This document shows, piece by piece, positions 15,565 through 24,532 of a DNA stretch of 64,000 nt. A program made the translations under genes and the position numbers. Every line of letters starts with the position of its first letter. The first letter of the stretch is position 1. The notes under the pieces are model-generated. The model searched no databases. It was given only the letters and a program-made list of their open reading frames with translations, and was not told the origin of the DNA. Source of the DNA: JAAXPZ01 sp965215705 (GTDB lineage: Bacteria > Campylobacterota > Campylobacteria > Campylobacterales > Sulfurovaceae); NCBI GenBank assembly GCA_965215705.1, contig CBDCEE010000003.1:1302001-1366000 (forward strand). The letters run 5' to 3'.

Positions 15565-15882
15565 CTAGCGATAGTAGCGCTTGTATCCATTGCGATCGTA
15601 GTAGTATTTTGCTCTGGCAGGATGATAGGTGCCGCCTCTGTATCGCTGTGATCCGTGGTAGTAGGTACCTCTTTGGTATCTGCCGCCATAGTAGTAGCGT
15701 CCATTGGTATGATGATAGTAATGTCTCTTGGGGTATTTGTGCGTATCTGACGAGATCAGCCCACCTACCACAGCACCGGCTATCGCACCGCCGACCATGT
15801 TCTGTTCCTGCTCCGTACATCCGCTGAGTGCCACGATTGCACCGACTGCGATGGCTGCCACTGTTTTTTTGATTTTTGCCAT
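15565..15882 (-). CDS. Glycine-zipper lipoprotein with a tyrosine/arginine-rich tail
   Basis: A 105-residue lipoprotein: signal and lipobox VALSGC, then a glycine-zipper segment (MVGGAIAGAVVGGLI, about residues 29-43), then a strongly Tyr-, His-, Arg- and Gly-rich tail (repeated RYYYGG/RGTYYH-like units). Glycine-zipper lipoproteins of the 17-kDa antigen type sit at the outer membrane and oligomerise. The tail is low-complexity and may bind polyanions or metal (inference). An AAAGGAG-like site precedes the ATG. Confidence 0.75.
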   Translation of the reverse strand: MAKIKKTVAAIAVGAIVALSGCTEQEQNMVGGAIAGAVVGGLISSDTHKYPKRHYYHHTNGRYYYGGRYQRGTYYHGSQRYRGGTYHPARAKYYYDRNGYKRYYR

Positions 15883-15963
15883 AGTATACTCCTTTTGCTA
15901 AAAAGCCATTATAGCATAAAAATGGGGGTTGAGGGGTTGGTATTTTGTACTTTATTTTAGGTG

Positions 15964-15992
15964 CCGAAATGCCTAGTAGCCACGACTAGGAG
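15964..15992. terminator. Hairpin at the end of murG
   Basis: CCTAGT and ACTAGG arms with a 7-base loop overlap the murG stop region, preceded on the plus strand by GCCGAAATGCC, which resembles the start of the GGCATTTCGG hairpins at 12034 and 13998. Confidence 0.4.
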
Positions 15993-17020
15993 AGATAGCC
16001 TCTCAACAGATCGGCGATCTGCTTCGCACCATCCTCTGCTATGATCTCCTTCAGTCCTCGGCTCCGAGTGCTCAGATCTTCGTCCAGCAGTGCGATCACC
16101 TGCTCCACCTCGATCGCTTCTTCACGCATCAGCCATGCCAGCTCTTTCTCTACCAGAAACTGGGCATTGTGGTACTGATGGTCACTGGCAGCATAGGGAT
16201 AGGGGATATAGAGTGTGGGCAGTGCCGTGGCACTCAGCTCCCAGAGTGTCGAAGCCCCGGCTCTAGCGATAGCGAAGTCCGCCTCCGCCATATAGTCAGC
16301 CAGCCGGGTCGTAAAGCCAAACACCTCAGCCTCGATCCCCAGCTTGGCATACGCCTCTCTGGTCGCATCGATGTTGCGTTCGCCTGCCTGATGGATGATA
16401 CGTATACCTCGCTCCTGTAGCACCGGAGCCAGCGCCAGCGCTAGTGTGTTGATCGCCACTGCCCCCTGAGAGCCTCCGAGGAAGATCAGCGTGTTAATCT
16501 CACTGCGGAGTCGTGCTTTGTCGAAAAAGATCTCTTTGATCGGATAGGCATGGATCGGACTCTCATCCAGATAGGAGGAGATAAAGGCAGTGGCATGCTT
16601 TTTGAGTACCCTGTTGAGCGAACCCAGTGCTGCATTTTGTTCATGGATCACCAGTGGGATACCCATACTCCTAGCAGCAAAGGCTGTCGCGGCAGAGGAG
16701 AAGCCACCCACCGAGAAGACCACACTCGCCTCATGCTTTTTGAGTAGCTTGCGTGCCTGCAAAAAGGCTTTGAAAAGCATCCAGAGGGACTTGATCTTGC
16801 CCAATTTACCTTGGTTCACCACCCCCCTGGTCTTCATAAAATATTTGGCGGAGAAATCCTCATCCTCGCCGAACCACTGCTGATCCTGCCCCTGTGTAGA
16901 GCCAATATAGACCAACCCATCCGTCGAGGAGAGGACACCCCGACCTACCATTGACTCTTTGACCGCTTTGATGATCGCCAGATGTCCACCAGTGCCGCCG
17001 CCTGTCATGATGATACTCAT
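15986..17020 (-). CDS. murG: UDP-GlcNAc:lipid I N-acetylglucosaminyltransferase MurG
   Basis: A 344-residue peripheral membrane glycosyltransferase that converts lipid I to lipid II on the cytoplasmic face. It starts IIMTGGGTGGHLAIIKAVKE, the G-loop of the family, and carries HEQNAALGSLNR, FLGGSQGA and ARAGASTLWELSA, the UDP-GlcNAc-binding segments. It is last in a packed run ftsW-mntA-hepT-murG. Right after its stop is a CCTAGT/ACTAGG hairpin. Confidence 0.96.
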   Translation of the reverse strand: MSIIMTGGGTGGHLAIIKAVKESMVGRGVLSSTDGLVYIGSTQGQDQQWFGEDEDFSAKYFMKTRGVVNQGKLGKIKSLWMLFKAFLQARKLLKKHEASVVFSVGGFSSAATAFAARSMGIPLVIHEQNAALGSLNRVLKKHATAFISSYLDESPIHAYPIKEIFFDKARLRSEINTLIFLGGSQGAVAINTLALALAPVLQERGIRIIHQAGERNIDATREAYAKLGIEAEVFGFTTRLADYMAEADFAIARAGASTLWELSATALPTLYIPYPYAASDHQYHNAQFLVEKELAWLMREEAIEVEQVIALLDEDLSTRSRGLKEIIAEDGAKQIADLLRGYLS

Positions 17021-17036
17021 CTCTGTATCCTTATGC

Positions 17037-17393
17037 TTATTGTTGGATTATTGATACCGCTACGGATTTGATACGTGGCAGATCAAAACGAACCACATCT
17101 TCTATGATATGATCATCTACACTATCATAATCATGTGCAATATAGTTTCTCACAGCAGCGATACCACGAAGATCATTTTCTGAGAACTGTGACAATACTG
17201 CAAAAGCATTTTCCTCTTTGAGCTTAGAAAACTGCTCTGCAACCCTAACCAAATGCATACGGATAGCAGGTTTAATAATCCTATTTTCTATCGCCTGTGT
17301 GATCTTCAGATTGTTTTCATTGAGTATAAACTCTATATCTTCTATACTTCGGACAATACTCTCTAGTCTCAATAATACTTTAGACATGTACAA
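17037..17393 (-). CDS. hepT: HepT-like HEPN ribonuclease toxin (DUF86)
   Basis: A 118-residue all-helical HEPN protein. Near residue 92 it has RNYIAHDYD, the R-x4-H-x-Y motif: arginine and histidine form the RNase site, and the tyrosine is the residue that the partner MntA modifies with AMP in studied type VII systems. It overlaps the upstream nucleotidyltransferase gene by 14 bp. The pair is inserted between ftsW and murG with almost no spacing, so it is expressed with division genes. Confidence 0.88.
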   Translation of the reverse strand: MYMSKVLLRLESIVRSIEDIEFILNENNLKITQAIENRIIKPAIRMHLVRVAEQFSKLKEENAFAVLSQFSENDLRGIAAVRNYIAHDYDSVDDHIIEDVVRFDLPRIKSVAVSIIQQ

Positions 17394-17703
17394 GCTTCCT
17401 GAAGATCTCCTCTTTCAAGCGTGATGAACTATGCTCTACTGAGACAAGATCTATCTTACATCGCAAACGCTTCTCTAGCTCTTGCTTGATCTCTTTCAGT
17501 CGTAGCAGCTTGGCAAATCCACCATGAAACGTATGATCAAACGTCTCCCTGTCTACTCGGTAAGCAATATCGATATCACTGTACACATCTGCTTTACCCT
17601 GCGCATAAGACCCAAAGATACCAAGCAGTTCGATCCCATCAGACAAATATCTTTTTTTTGCATCGGAAAGTATATTCTGTATCGTACTTATATTCTGTTT
17701 CAT
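17380..17703 (-). CDS. mntA: MntA-like minimal nucleotidyltransferase antitoxin
   Basis: A 107-residue MNT-fold protein. GSYAQGKADVYSDIDI near residues 30-45 is the GS-x10-DxD active site of the family. In HepT/MntA type VII toxin-antitoxin systems this enzyme adds AMP to the HEPN toxin and neutralises it. It precedes and overlaps hepT, and starts 7 bp after the ftsW stop. Confidence 0.88.
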   Translation of the reverse strand: MKQNISTIQNILSDAKKRYLSDGIELLGIFGSYAQGKADVYSDIDIAYRVDRETFDHTFHGGFAKLLRLKEIKQELEKRLRCKIDLVSVEHSSSRLKEEIFRKLVHV

Positions 17704-17710
17704 ACAACAA

Positions 17711-18892
17711 TTATATCATAAACTCTTTATCTCTGATAACTCTGCGTTTGGAGATCATCAGTACCATCCCGATACCGATCGATGCCGCCATGATATGCGA
17801 TCCGCCATAGCTGAGGAAGGGCACTGCGATACCCTTGATCGGGATCATCCCTGAGATCCCGTAGCTGTTGACCAGAAATGCCAATACGATCAGCAGACCG
17901 ACCCCCATGCTGAAGAGATGATAGGCGGGATTCTCTACCTTGGAGGCGATCTGAAAAACACGAAAAAGGATCACTGCCATCAAAAATGCCACTACTGCCA
18001 GCCCTATAAAGCCAAGCTCCTCTGCGATCCCTGCCAGGATAAAGTCAGTATGCACCTCACTCAGATAGCCCAGCTTGAACTGTCCGTTGCCCAGCCCCTG
18101 TCCCCAGAAGCCACCGTTGTGGATCGCATTGAGGGCATTGGAGATCTGATAGGGCTCTGCAGAGGCATCGACTTTGAACTCTGAGACCATCGATTTGGGG
18201 AAGTAGCCCAGGAAACTATCCTGCACAGTAGACCACCAGCTTTTGATCCGTGCCATACGGTGCGGAGCGATCATCACCAGCACCACAAAGCCTACCAATC
18301 CTATAGAGATGTTGACAAAAAAGAGCTTCAGACTACGCCCGGCAAACGAGAAGAGGATCAGCAGAGTAAATGCCAGCACCATCACCTGTCCCAGATCCTT
18401 CTGAAAGACAGCGATAAACATTACCGCCACGGCAAAGATCGCCATATAGGGGAGGATCACTTTGATCTCTTTCCAGAGTGAGAGCTTGCCATGAAAGAGC
18501 ATCTTGCGTGAGAAACTCCAGGAGAGGAAGAAGACAAAACCTACCTTGAAATACTCCACCGGAGAGATCGAGACAGGCCCCAGTCTGATCCAACGCTTGG
18601 CACCCAGGACACTCTTGACCAGAGACTCAGGGAGAAAAGGCATCACGATCATCGCGATAAAAGAGAGGATAAAGAGAGCAAAGCCTATCTTGACAAACCA
18701 GACATCCGGATCAAGCCTGCTCAGAAACACCATGATCCCAATCCCCATAAAGACAGCAAACGCCTGTCTGGTAAAAAAGTGTAACCCACCAAAGTCATGA
18801 TAGAGCACCGTAAAGGTGGAGAGAGAGTAGCTCATCATCAGAGAGAGGGTAAAAAGTGCAATGATCGCTGCAAAGAGTGGCTTATCTATCAT
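17711..18892 (-). CDS. ftsW: Septal peptidoglycan polymerase FtsW
   Basis: A 393-residue SEDS-family membrane protein with about ten helices. It has the family signatures AKRWIRLGPVSISPVEYFK (catalytic-loop region), FAGIAEELG-type GIAEELGFIG, and the C-terminal GIAVPFLSYGGSH. It polymerises septal glycan strands from lipid II together with FtsI, whose gene is divergent 108 bp away. The family also contains RodA; the neighbouring ftsI and murG favour FtsW. Confidence 0.93.
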   Translation of the reverse strand: MIDKPLFAAIIALFTLSLMMSYSLSTFTVLYHDFGGLHFFTRQAFAVFMGIGIMVFLSRLDPDVWFVKIGFALFILSFIAMIVMPFLPESLVKSVLGAKRWIRLGPVSISPVEYFKVGFVFFLSWSFSRKMLFHGKLSLWKEIKVILPYMAIFAVAVMFIAVFQKDLGQVMVLAFTLLILFSFAGRSLKLFFVNISIGLVGFVVLVMIAPHRMARIKSWWSTVQDSFLGYFPKSMVSEFKVDASAEPYQISNALNAIHNGGFWGQGLGNGQFKLGYLSEVHTDFILAGIAEELGFIGLAVVAFLMAVILFRVFQIASKVENPAYHLFSMGVGLLIVLAFLVNSYGISGMIPIKGIAVPFLSYGGSHIMAASIGIGMVLMISKRRVIRDKEFMI

Positions 18893-19000
18893 AATATTTC
18901 TTATTTTTCTATTTTTTAGTATTAAATTTACACATTATAGTCTATTTGAAGATAAATTCTACTAAAATATCAGAAAAACTGATAGTTTTATGGAGAAAAG

Positions 19001-21040
19001 ATGCAAGATAGCGGAGGGGCGTTCAAACAGAAACCGATCAGAACACTGGCACTGTTCGCGATCCTCTTGCTTGCGATCCTCGGTTTTCTCGCCTCTATCT
19101 TCAAGACTGTTTCTGGAGATAGACACCTCCCCTCCCATACAGCGATCACCCATGACCGGGCACTCAGAGGGAAGATCATCTCCCAGGACGACTACACCCT
19201 CAGTAGATCCAGCAAAACCTACCAAGCCACGATCTTCACGCAGAGTATCGACCCAGACAAAAAAGCACTCCTGATCAAGCTCTTCGCCATTTACAGCAAT
19301 ATCGATGAAAAACAGATCAAAGAGACCCTCAAGCAGCACAAAGGCTATACCATACTGGCTGACAGTCTCGATGCCAGTACCGCGATACGTCTCAAATCTC
19401 TGGCATACAAACTCCGCAGAATGCGTGTCTTTCGCTCGATCAAAAACCGTCATGGTATCGATGTCCTCTACGGGCTGGATATCATAGAAAACGGTGAAGA
19501 GCGATCCTTCCCTCTCAAAGACACACTCTCCCCAGTACTGGGATATGTTAGAAACAAAGATGATGGTAGATACACAGAGGTCAAAGGGGTCAAAGGGCTG
19601 GAACGCAGCTATGAAAAGTATCTCAACAGTAGCCATGATGGTTTTGTCAAGGGGATGAGAGATGTCGCCAGCACTATCATACGCAACAAACAAAGTATAC
19701 ACAAGCGACGTAAGGATGGATTGGATGTCCACCTCAACATCCCTCTCACCCTCCAGAGAAGGGTCGAGCTCACCCTCGATGAGATGAAGGCACTCACCCA
19801 TGCCAAAGAGATCATCGCCGGTGTGATGGAGAGCAGTACCGGTAAGGTGATCGCACTTGCCAGCTCGGAACGCTATGATCCTGACCATATACGCAAAGAG
19901 GATGTCTATAATCTCAATCCCAAGTTCAGCGAGTTTCTCTATGAGCCAGGTTCAGTCATGAAGCCGATCACCCTCTCTGTTGCACTGGAGCACAACAAAG
20001 TCACTCCTGATACCTGGTTTGATACCAAAGGCGGCAGACTCAAGATCAGTGCACGCTATACGATCAGGGACGATGAAGTCTTTGACTCCCTTACTGCTAC
20101 AGATATCATCGTCCACTCCTCCAATGTCGGTATCTCCAAGATCGCATGGAGACTAAGCGGAAAAAGCTTCTATAAGGGATTTAAAAAGTTTGGTTTTGGA
20201 AAGGCTTCGGGTATCGATCTCTCCAGAGAGCTGGTCGGCAAGATCAAAACAGCCAAACTCCTCTCCAACAAACTACACCGTGCCAACCAAGCCTATGGCT
20301 ACGGTATGATGGGCTCTTTTACACAGCTCTGGAAAGCCTATAGTGCTTTCAACAATGACGGTGTGGCTGTCACCCCCCGAATCATCGCTTACCTACAGGA
20401 AAAAAATGGCAAAAAATACCTCTCCAGACCTATCGTCGGAGACTTGAAACCTATCAGCAAACGCACTGCCCGTCAAATGAAAAAGATACTCAAAAAAGTC
20501 GTCAGTGACGGTACCGGTAAAGCAGCACGCTACCCCGGGCTGGAGATAGGCGGGAAAACCGGTACCGCACACATCGTGGAGCACCGAAGATATATCGACA
20601 AGTACAACAGCAGCTTCTATGGCTTTGTCAATGATGACAAAGGCAACAAATATACCATCGGTGTGCTGGCGATCAAACTAAACAAGAAGCATATGCACTT
20701 CGCCTCACAGTCTGCCGTCCCTACATTCAAAAAGATCGTCTCCAACATGATCGAACTGGGCTATCTCAAACCGGATCTCTCGGTCATACAGAAGCAGGAG
20801 CTCGAAGCACAGGAGAAGAAGAGACAAAAAGCTGCCAAGCGTAAACAGCATCAACGTACCAGAGAGATCAAAGCCAAACTTAAGCGGGAGAGAGAGGAGA
20901 TCAGGCGTAAGCAAAGAGCCCAAAGAAGGCAGAAGAAGGTGAGAAGGAAACCTGCCACCAGAAGTACCTTCCAACAACCATCCAAACCAAAAAGGTCACA
21001 TCGCCCTACCCCACATGAGGCAGTGCCGGATCTCTTTTAA
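19001..21040 (+). CDS. ftsI: Septal transpeptidase FtsI (class B PBP) with a long basic C-terminal tail
   Basis: A 679-residue class B penicillin-binding protein. An N-terminal membrane helix (about residues 13-37) is followed by the dimerisation/pedestal domain with RGKIISQD and the transpeptidase domain with catalytic SVMK in PGSVMKP, SSN in HSSNVG, and KTGTA. The last ~95 residues (after PTFKKIVSNMIELGYLKPD) are an added Lys/Arg/Gln-rich segment that should form a charged helix in the periplasm. The tail is not part of the usual FtsI fold. Start supported by GGAGAAAAG just before the ATG. Confidence 0.92.
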   Translation: MQDSGGAFKQKPIRTLALFAILLLAILGFLASIFKTVSGDRHLPSHTAITHDRALRGKIISQDDYTLSRSSKTYQATIFTQSIDPDKKALLIKLFAIYSNIDEKQIKETLKQHKGYTILADSLDASTAIRLKSLAYKLRRMRVFRSIKNRHGIDVLYGLDIIENGEERSFPLKDTLSPVLGYVRNKDDGRYTEVKGVKGLERSYEKYLNSSHDGFVKGMRDVASTIIRNKQSIHKRRKDGLDVHLNIPLTLQRRVELTLDEMKALTHAKEIIAGVMESSTGKVIALASSERYDPDHIRKEDVYNLNPKFSEFLYEPGSVMKPITLSVALEHNKVTPDTWFDTKGGRLKISARYTIRDDEVFDSLTATDIIVHSSNVGISKIAWRLSGKSFYKGFKKFGFGKASGIDLSRELVGKIKTAKLLSNKLHRANQAYGYGMMGSFTQLWKAYSAFNNDGVAVTPRIIAYLQEKNGKKYLSRPIVGDLKPISKRTARQMKKILKKVVSDGTGKAARYPGLEIGGKTGTAHIVEHRRYIDKYNSSFYGFVNDDKGNKYTIGVLAIKLNKKHMHFASQSAVPTFKKIVSNMIELGYLKPDLSVIQKQELEAQEKKRQKAAKRKQHQRTREIKAKLKREREEIRRKQRAQRRQKKVRRKPATRSTFQQPSKPKRSHRPTPHEAVPDLF

Positions 21041-21073
21041 GCCAGAGTATGCAAATGCCTCTCTCTAGTATAG

Positions 21074-21898
21074 TTATATCCAGACATTATCGATCAATCG
21101 AGGCTTGCCTATCCATGCGGCCACCAAGATGATCGTATCACCTATCTCTACCTGATCGATCTCTTCAAAGGCTCTGTTAACGATCGCCACATACTCTAGC
21201 GTATCTGCTTCAGAGAGGATACGCTCCATCTCCGCTTTGATCCTGTTACTGCGTAACTCTCCCGCCATGACCATCTCTGTCGCCTTTTTAAGTGATCTTG
21301 AGAGACATAGGGCACGTAACTTCTCCTCCGGATTGAGATAGGTATTACGACTGCTGAGTGCCAGTCCTTGTGGGGTACGTACAATCTCACACGGTATGAT
21401 CTCCACTGCCATAAAGTAGTTGCGTACCATCTGCATGATCAGTGCCAGCTGCTGGGCATCCTTTTTACCAAAATAGGCTCTGGTAGCCTGGGTGAGGTTG
21501 AGCAGCTTCATCACCACCTGTAGCATCCCGTCAAAGTGTCCCGGACGCTTGGCACCCTCGAGTATATAGCCTCGTACTTTGGGTGCCCCGATACAGAGCT
21601 CATCAGACTCATACATCTGATCGATCGTAGGCATAAAGAGGATATCCACCTTGGCTAGCTCACAGATCTTGATATCTGCCTCATCTTTACGAGGGTAGGC
21701 ATCCAGATCCTCCCCCTCCAAAAACTGCGTAGGATTCACAAAGATCGATACGATCAGATGATCATTTTCCCCTCTCGCCTTACGGATCAGAGAGATATGT
21801 CCCTCATGCAGGGCACCCATCGTCGGTACAAACCCCACACTCCCCGACAATGCTTTTCTGGCTTCTTGCAATGCTGTTACTGTTCTGGCTATGATCAT
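21074..21898 (-). CDS. panC: Pantothenate synthetase
   Basis: A 274-residue cytoplasmic enzyme joining pantoate and beta-alanine with ATP (EC 6.3.2.1), the last step of pantothenate synthesis. Family motifs are FVPTMGALHEGHISLI, the FVNPTQF strand, FGKKDAQQL, and SSRNTYL. Convergent with ftsI and divergent from prfB. Length is normal. Confidence 0.96.
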   Translation of the reverse strand: MIIARTVTALQEARKALSGSVGFVPTMGALHEGHISLIRKARGENDHLIVSIFVNPTQFLEGEDLDAYPRKDEADIKICELAKVDILFMPTIDQMYESDELCIGAPKVRGYILEGAKRPGHFDGMLQVVMKLLNLTQATRAYFGKKDAQQLALIMQMVRNYFMAVEIIPCEIVRTPQGLALSSRNTYLNPEEKLRALCLSRSLKKATEMVMAGELRSNRIKAEMERILSEADTLEYVAIVNRAFEEIDQVEIGDTIILVAAWIGKPRLIDNVWI

Positions 21899-21971
21899 GG
21901 CTAACCCTCTATTTTGCTATCTTTTGGTAAAATCATACCAAAAAAAGTGAAGAACTAATAGCGCTTGGTGA

Positions 21972-22002
21972 ACTATTGACTATGCACTATTCACTATTCA
22001 CT
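21972..22002 (+). repeat. Heptanucleotide tandem repeat upstream of prfB
   Basis: Units ACTATTG, ACTATGC, ACTATTC, ACTATTC and a partial ACTC lie in tandem about 20 bp before the prfB start codon. The period is again exactly seven bases, as in the different array at the maf start. Confidence 0.8.
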
Positions 22003-22021
22003 CGAAAAAGGAACTTTTTCG

Positions 22022-23116
22022 ATGGACAATTATGAATACAGCGAACTCCTCAAAACCCTCTCTACCAAGATAGAGAATATCACCAATATCGTCAAACCGG
22101 AGCAGCTCGAAGTACGACTTACCGAGATAGAGCAGATACAGCAAGACCCTGCTTTCTGGAATGATGCGGAGAAAGCGGCTAAGACTTCTCAGGAGAAGAC
22201 CCGTACAGAGCGGATACTCTCTACCTATAATGATGCCAAAGATGCTGTCCATGATGCCATGGAGTACTTTGAGATGGCGAATGCAGAGAAAGATGAAGAG
22301 ACACTGGAGATGCTCTATGAAGATGCCCAGTCACTCCAAGAACGTACCAACGCACTCGAAGTACAGATGATGCTCAGCGGAGAACATGACAATGCCAATG
22401 CCATCATCTCTATCCACCCGGGTGCCGGCGGTACTGAGAGTCAAGACTGGGCAAGTATGCTCTACCGCATGTATCTACGCTGGGCAGAACGGCATGGGTT
22501 CAAAGTAGAAGTGCTGGACTACCAACCGGCAGAAGAGGCAGGGATCAAAGATGTGAGTGTCATCATCAAAGGAGAGAATGCCTACGGCTACCTCAAGGTA
22601 GAGAATGGTATCCACCGGCTCGTACGGATCAGCCCCTTCGACTCTAATGCCAAGCGCCATACCTCATTTAGCTCCGTGATGGTCTCTCCGGAGATCGAGG
22701 ATGATATCGATATAGAGATAGAGGACAGGGATATCCGTATCGATACCTACAGAGCCTCAGGCGCAGGCGGACAGCATGTCAACAAAACCGAATCAGCCAT
22801 CCGTATCACCCATGAGCCCACCGGCATCGTCGTCCAGTGTCAAAATGACCGAAGTCAGCACAAAAACAAAGCAGCCGCTATGAAAATGCTCAAATCCAGA
22901 CTCTATGAGTATGAGATGGCAAAAAAACAGGCAGCTATCGATGGTATAGAGAAGTCAGACATAGGCTGGGGTCATCAGATACGCTCTTATGTCATGCAAC
23001 CCTATCAGCAGGTGAAAGACACCCGATCCAATCAAGCCTTTACCAATGTTGATGCGATTTTGGATGGGGACATCGACAAGATGCTCGAAGGGGTACTGAT
23101 CGCTCAGGCGAAGTAG
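22022..23116 (+). CDS. prfB: Peptide chain release factor 2
   Basis: A 364-residue class I release factor for UAA and UGA. The stop-codon-reading SPF motif is in RISPFDSNAKRHTSF, and the catalytic GGQ is in ASGAGGQHVNKTES. The frame is continuous from the ATG at 22022, so the programmed +1 frameshift found in many bacterial prfB genes is absent. AAAAAGGAAC precedes the start, right after the heptamer repeat. Confidence 0.96.
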   Translation: MDNYEYSELLKTLSTKIENITNIVKPEQLEVRLTEIEQIQQDPAFWNDAEKAAKTSQEKTRTERILSTYNDAKDAVHDAMEYFEMANAEKDEETLEMLYEDAQSLQERTNALEVQMMLSGEHDNANAIISIHPGAGGTESQDWASMLYRMYLRWAERHGFKVEVLDYQPAEEAGIKDVSVIIKGENAYGYLKVENGIHRLVRISPFDSNAKRHTSFSSVMVSPEIEDDIDIEIEDRDIRIDTYRASGAGGQHVNKTESAIRITHEPTGIVVQCQNDRSQHKNKAAAMKMLKSRLYEYEMAKKQAAIDGIEKSDIGWGHQIRSYVMQPYQQVKDTRSNQAFTNVDAILDGDIDKMLEGVLIAQAK

Positions 23117-23123
23117 TTCGAAA

Positions 23124-23155
23124 GGCTTATGGGGTTAAGCCCGGACTAAAGTCCG
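23124..23155. repeat. Double hairpin between prfB and the DUF1439 gene
   Basis: GGCTTA/TAAGCC (23124-23141) is followed directly by CGGACT-AA-AGTCCG (23142-23155). The second palindrome contains the TAG stop codon of the minus-strand lipoprotein gene (23146-23148). It can serve as terminator for both convergent genes. Confidence 0.6.
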
Positions 23156-23694
23156 TACTTGACAGTGATCTTGCCTTTGTTGACTGTAATGCTTTTGATA
23201 AATCTGGCAGAAAAGCTCTCTTTCATCTGATAGATTTCGATATCTGACAACTCTTTCATCGCAATCACGTTGAGGGCACTTCTCGCACCTTTGGAAACAT
23301 ACTCTGCCAATGAAGCATTGGAGAACTGGACACCCAAAGGCGTGACCTCTTTGAGAAATATCTTTTTGCTTCGAGGGTCATACCGCAAACCTGCCGACAG
23401 TGTTAACACCCCCTCTATCCCTTCTGGTATCTCAAAACTAGTTAAGCCAAAGGCTACGGACAGTGCGACCCTGTCACTCTCATTGGCAGGTTTCAGTAGT
23501 GCTCTTTTAAATGCAATGGTGCCAAAAGAGGACTTTTTCTGAAGTGGAAAAACTTTGGCAAAGGCATTGTTGACCTCTTCTGTAGAGATCGTAGCACTAT
23601 AGCCCAACAAACTTCCTGGACCACTTTTGGTGCTACATCCGGTAAAAAAGATGAGGAGTAGAAGAGAGGTAAAAAAGGATCTAAGGATTATCAA
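23146..23694 (-). CDS. DUF1439 (YceB-like) lipoprotein
   Basis: A 182-residue lipoprotein with signal and lipobox FFTGC. The body (STEEVNNAFAKVFPLQKK...GIEGVLTLSAGLRYDP...LREYV-like SLAEYVSKGARSALN) fits the DUF1439/YceB family, whose fold is of the lipid-binding TULIP type. The start codon is TTG at 23694, with AGGAG seven bases before it. The stop codon lies inside a CGGACT/AGTCCG palindrome, so the last residues are encoded by that repeat. Role unknown, likely envelope lipid-related. Confidence 0.75.
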   Translation of the reverse strand: MIILRSFFTSLLLLIFFTGCSTKSGPGSLLGYSATISTEEVNNAFAKVFPLQKKSSFGTIAFKRALLKPANESDRVALSVAFGLTSFEIPEGIEGVLTLSAGLRYDPRSKKIFLKEVTPLGVQFSNASLAEYVSKGARSALNVIAMKELSDIEIYQMKESFSARFIKSITVNKGKITVKYGL

Positions 23695-23767
23695 GACAGG
23701 CTCCTGTTATTTTTGCTTATAGATAGAATTATAACAAAAAAAGACAACAACCAACTAAAGGGGCCTT

Positions 23768-24415
23768 CTAAAGCGGACAGAGGATTTGATCTTCCAATCG
23801 ATAATGAAGATCGCACCGACTTGCCACCGTATCATCATGGGTAACCAGAAAGAGTACTGCATCCTCTCTCTTGAGATATTTCAACAGTACATCGATCACA
23901 AGCATCGCCGTCTCACTGTCCAGATTGCCAGTGGGTTCATCTGCAAAGATGATCTTGGGTTTTTTACTCAAGACTCTGGCGATCGAAACCCTCTGCTGTT
24001 GCCCCCCAGAGAGATCTCCTATCCTCTGATCGATCACCTCTTCTATCTCAAGTTCACGAAGCAGTTGGTTCTCCAGCGTCTCATCGGAGAGCAGTGAAGC
24101 GATCTCGATATTTTCTCTGCCTGTCATCCCTTTGAAGAGGTAATGTGCCTGAAAAATGATCCCTATCTTGTCTCTACGTAACGCTTCAAGTGCCTCCTCT
24201 TTGAGGCTATAAATATCCTCTCCAAAGAGTTTCACTATACCGCTGTCTGGCTTGAGAAACGTAGAAAGCGTATGGAGTAACGTTGACTTTCCGCTACCGC
24301 TCCGCCCTACGATCGCCATACTCTGCCCAGCATATAGAGAGAGGCTGACATCATGATAGAGAGGATAATCAAAGCTGTGTGAGAGCTCTTTTGCTTCTAA
24401 AAGGGGTGAGGACAT
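23768..24415 (-). CDS. ABC transporter ATP-binding protein, LolD-like
   Basis: A 215-residue ATPase with Walker A GRSGSGKST, Q-loop IFQAHYLF, signature LSGGQQQRVSIARVL, Walker B IIFADEPTGNLD and a switch histidine in VTHDD. Overall sequence is closest to the LolD/MacB group, which drives release of lipoproteins or other substrates from the inner membrane. No permease gene is adjacent, so the partner must be elsewhere. It follows tsf by about 115 bp, separated by a terminator hairpin. Confidence 0.85.
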   Translation of the reverse strand: MSSPLLEAKELSHSFDYPLYHDVSLSLYAGQSMAIVGRSGSGKSTLLHTLSTFLKPDSGIVKLFGEDIYSLKEEALEALRRDKIGIIFQAHYLFKGMTGRENIEIASLLSDETLENQLLRELEIEEVIDQRIGDLSGGQQQRVSIARVLSKKPKIIFADEPTGNLDSETAMLVIDVLLKYLKREDAVLFLVTHDDTVASRCDLHYRLEDQILCPL

Positions 24416-24504
24416 AGCGCTACCTTTGGTTCAGGTTTAAACATTTAAAAGTATTTTAGCATAAAAAGTTAGGAGGAGAGGTATATCGAGGTAACTACTG
24501 AGTC

Positions 24505-24531
24505 AATAAGCCCCAAAAGTTGGGGCTTATT
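24505..24531. terminator. Terminator after tsf
   Basis: Arms AATAAGCCCCAA and TTGGGGCTTATT form a perfect 12-bp stem with a 3-base loop, directly after the tsf stop codon. Confidence 0.85.
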
Positions 24532-24532
24532 A

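Noticed and set aside
18962..19888. Minus-strand frame of 308 codons opposite ftsI
   Set aside because: ftsI on the plus strand has all catalytic motifs; the antisense frame has none.
22022..22110. Programmed frameshift in prfB
   Set aside because: The reading frame is continuous from the ATG; no in-frame UGA near codon 26.
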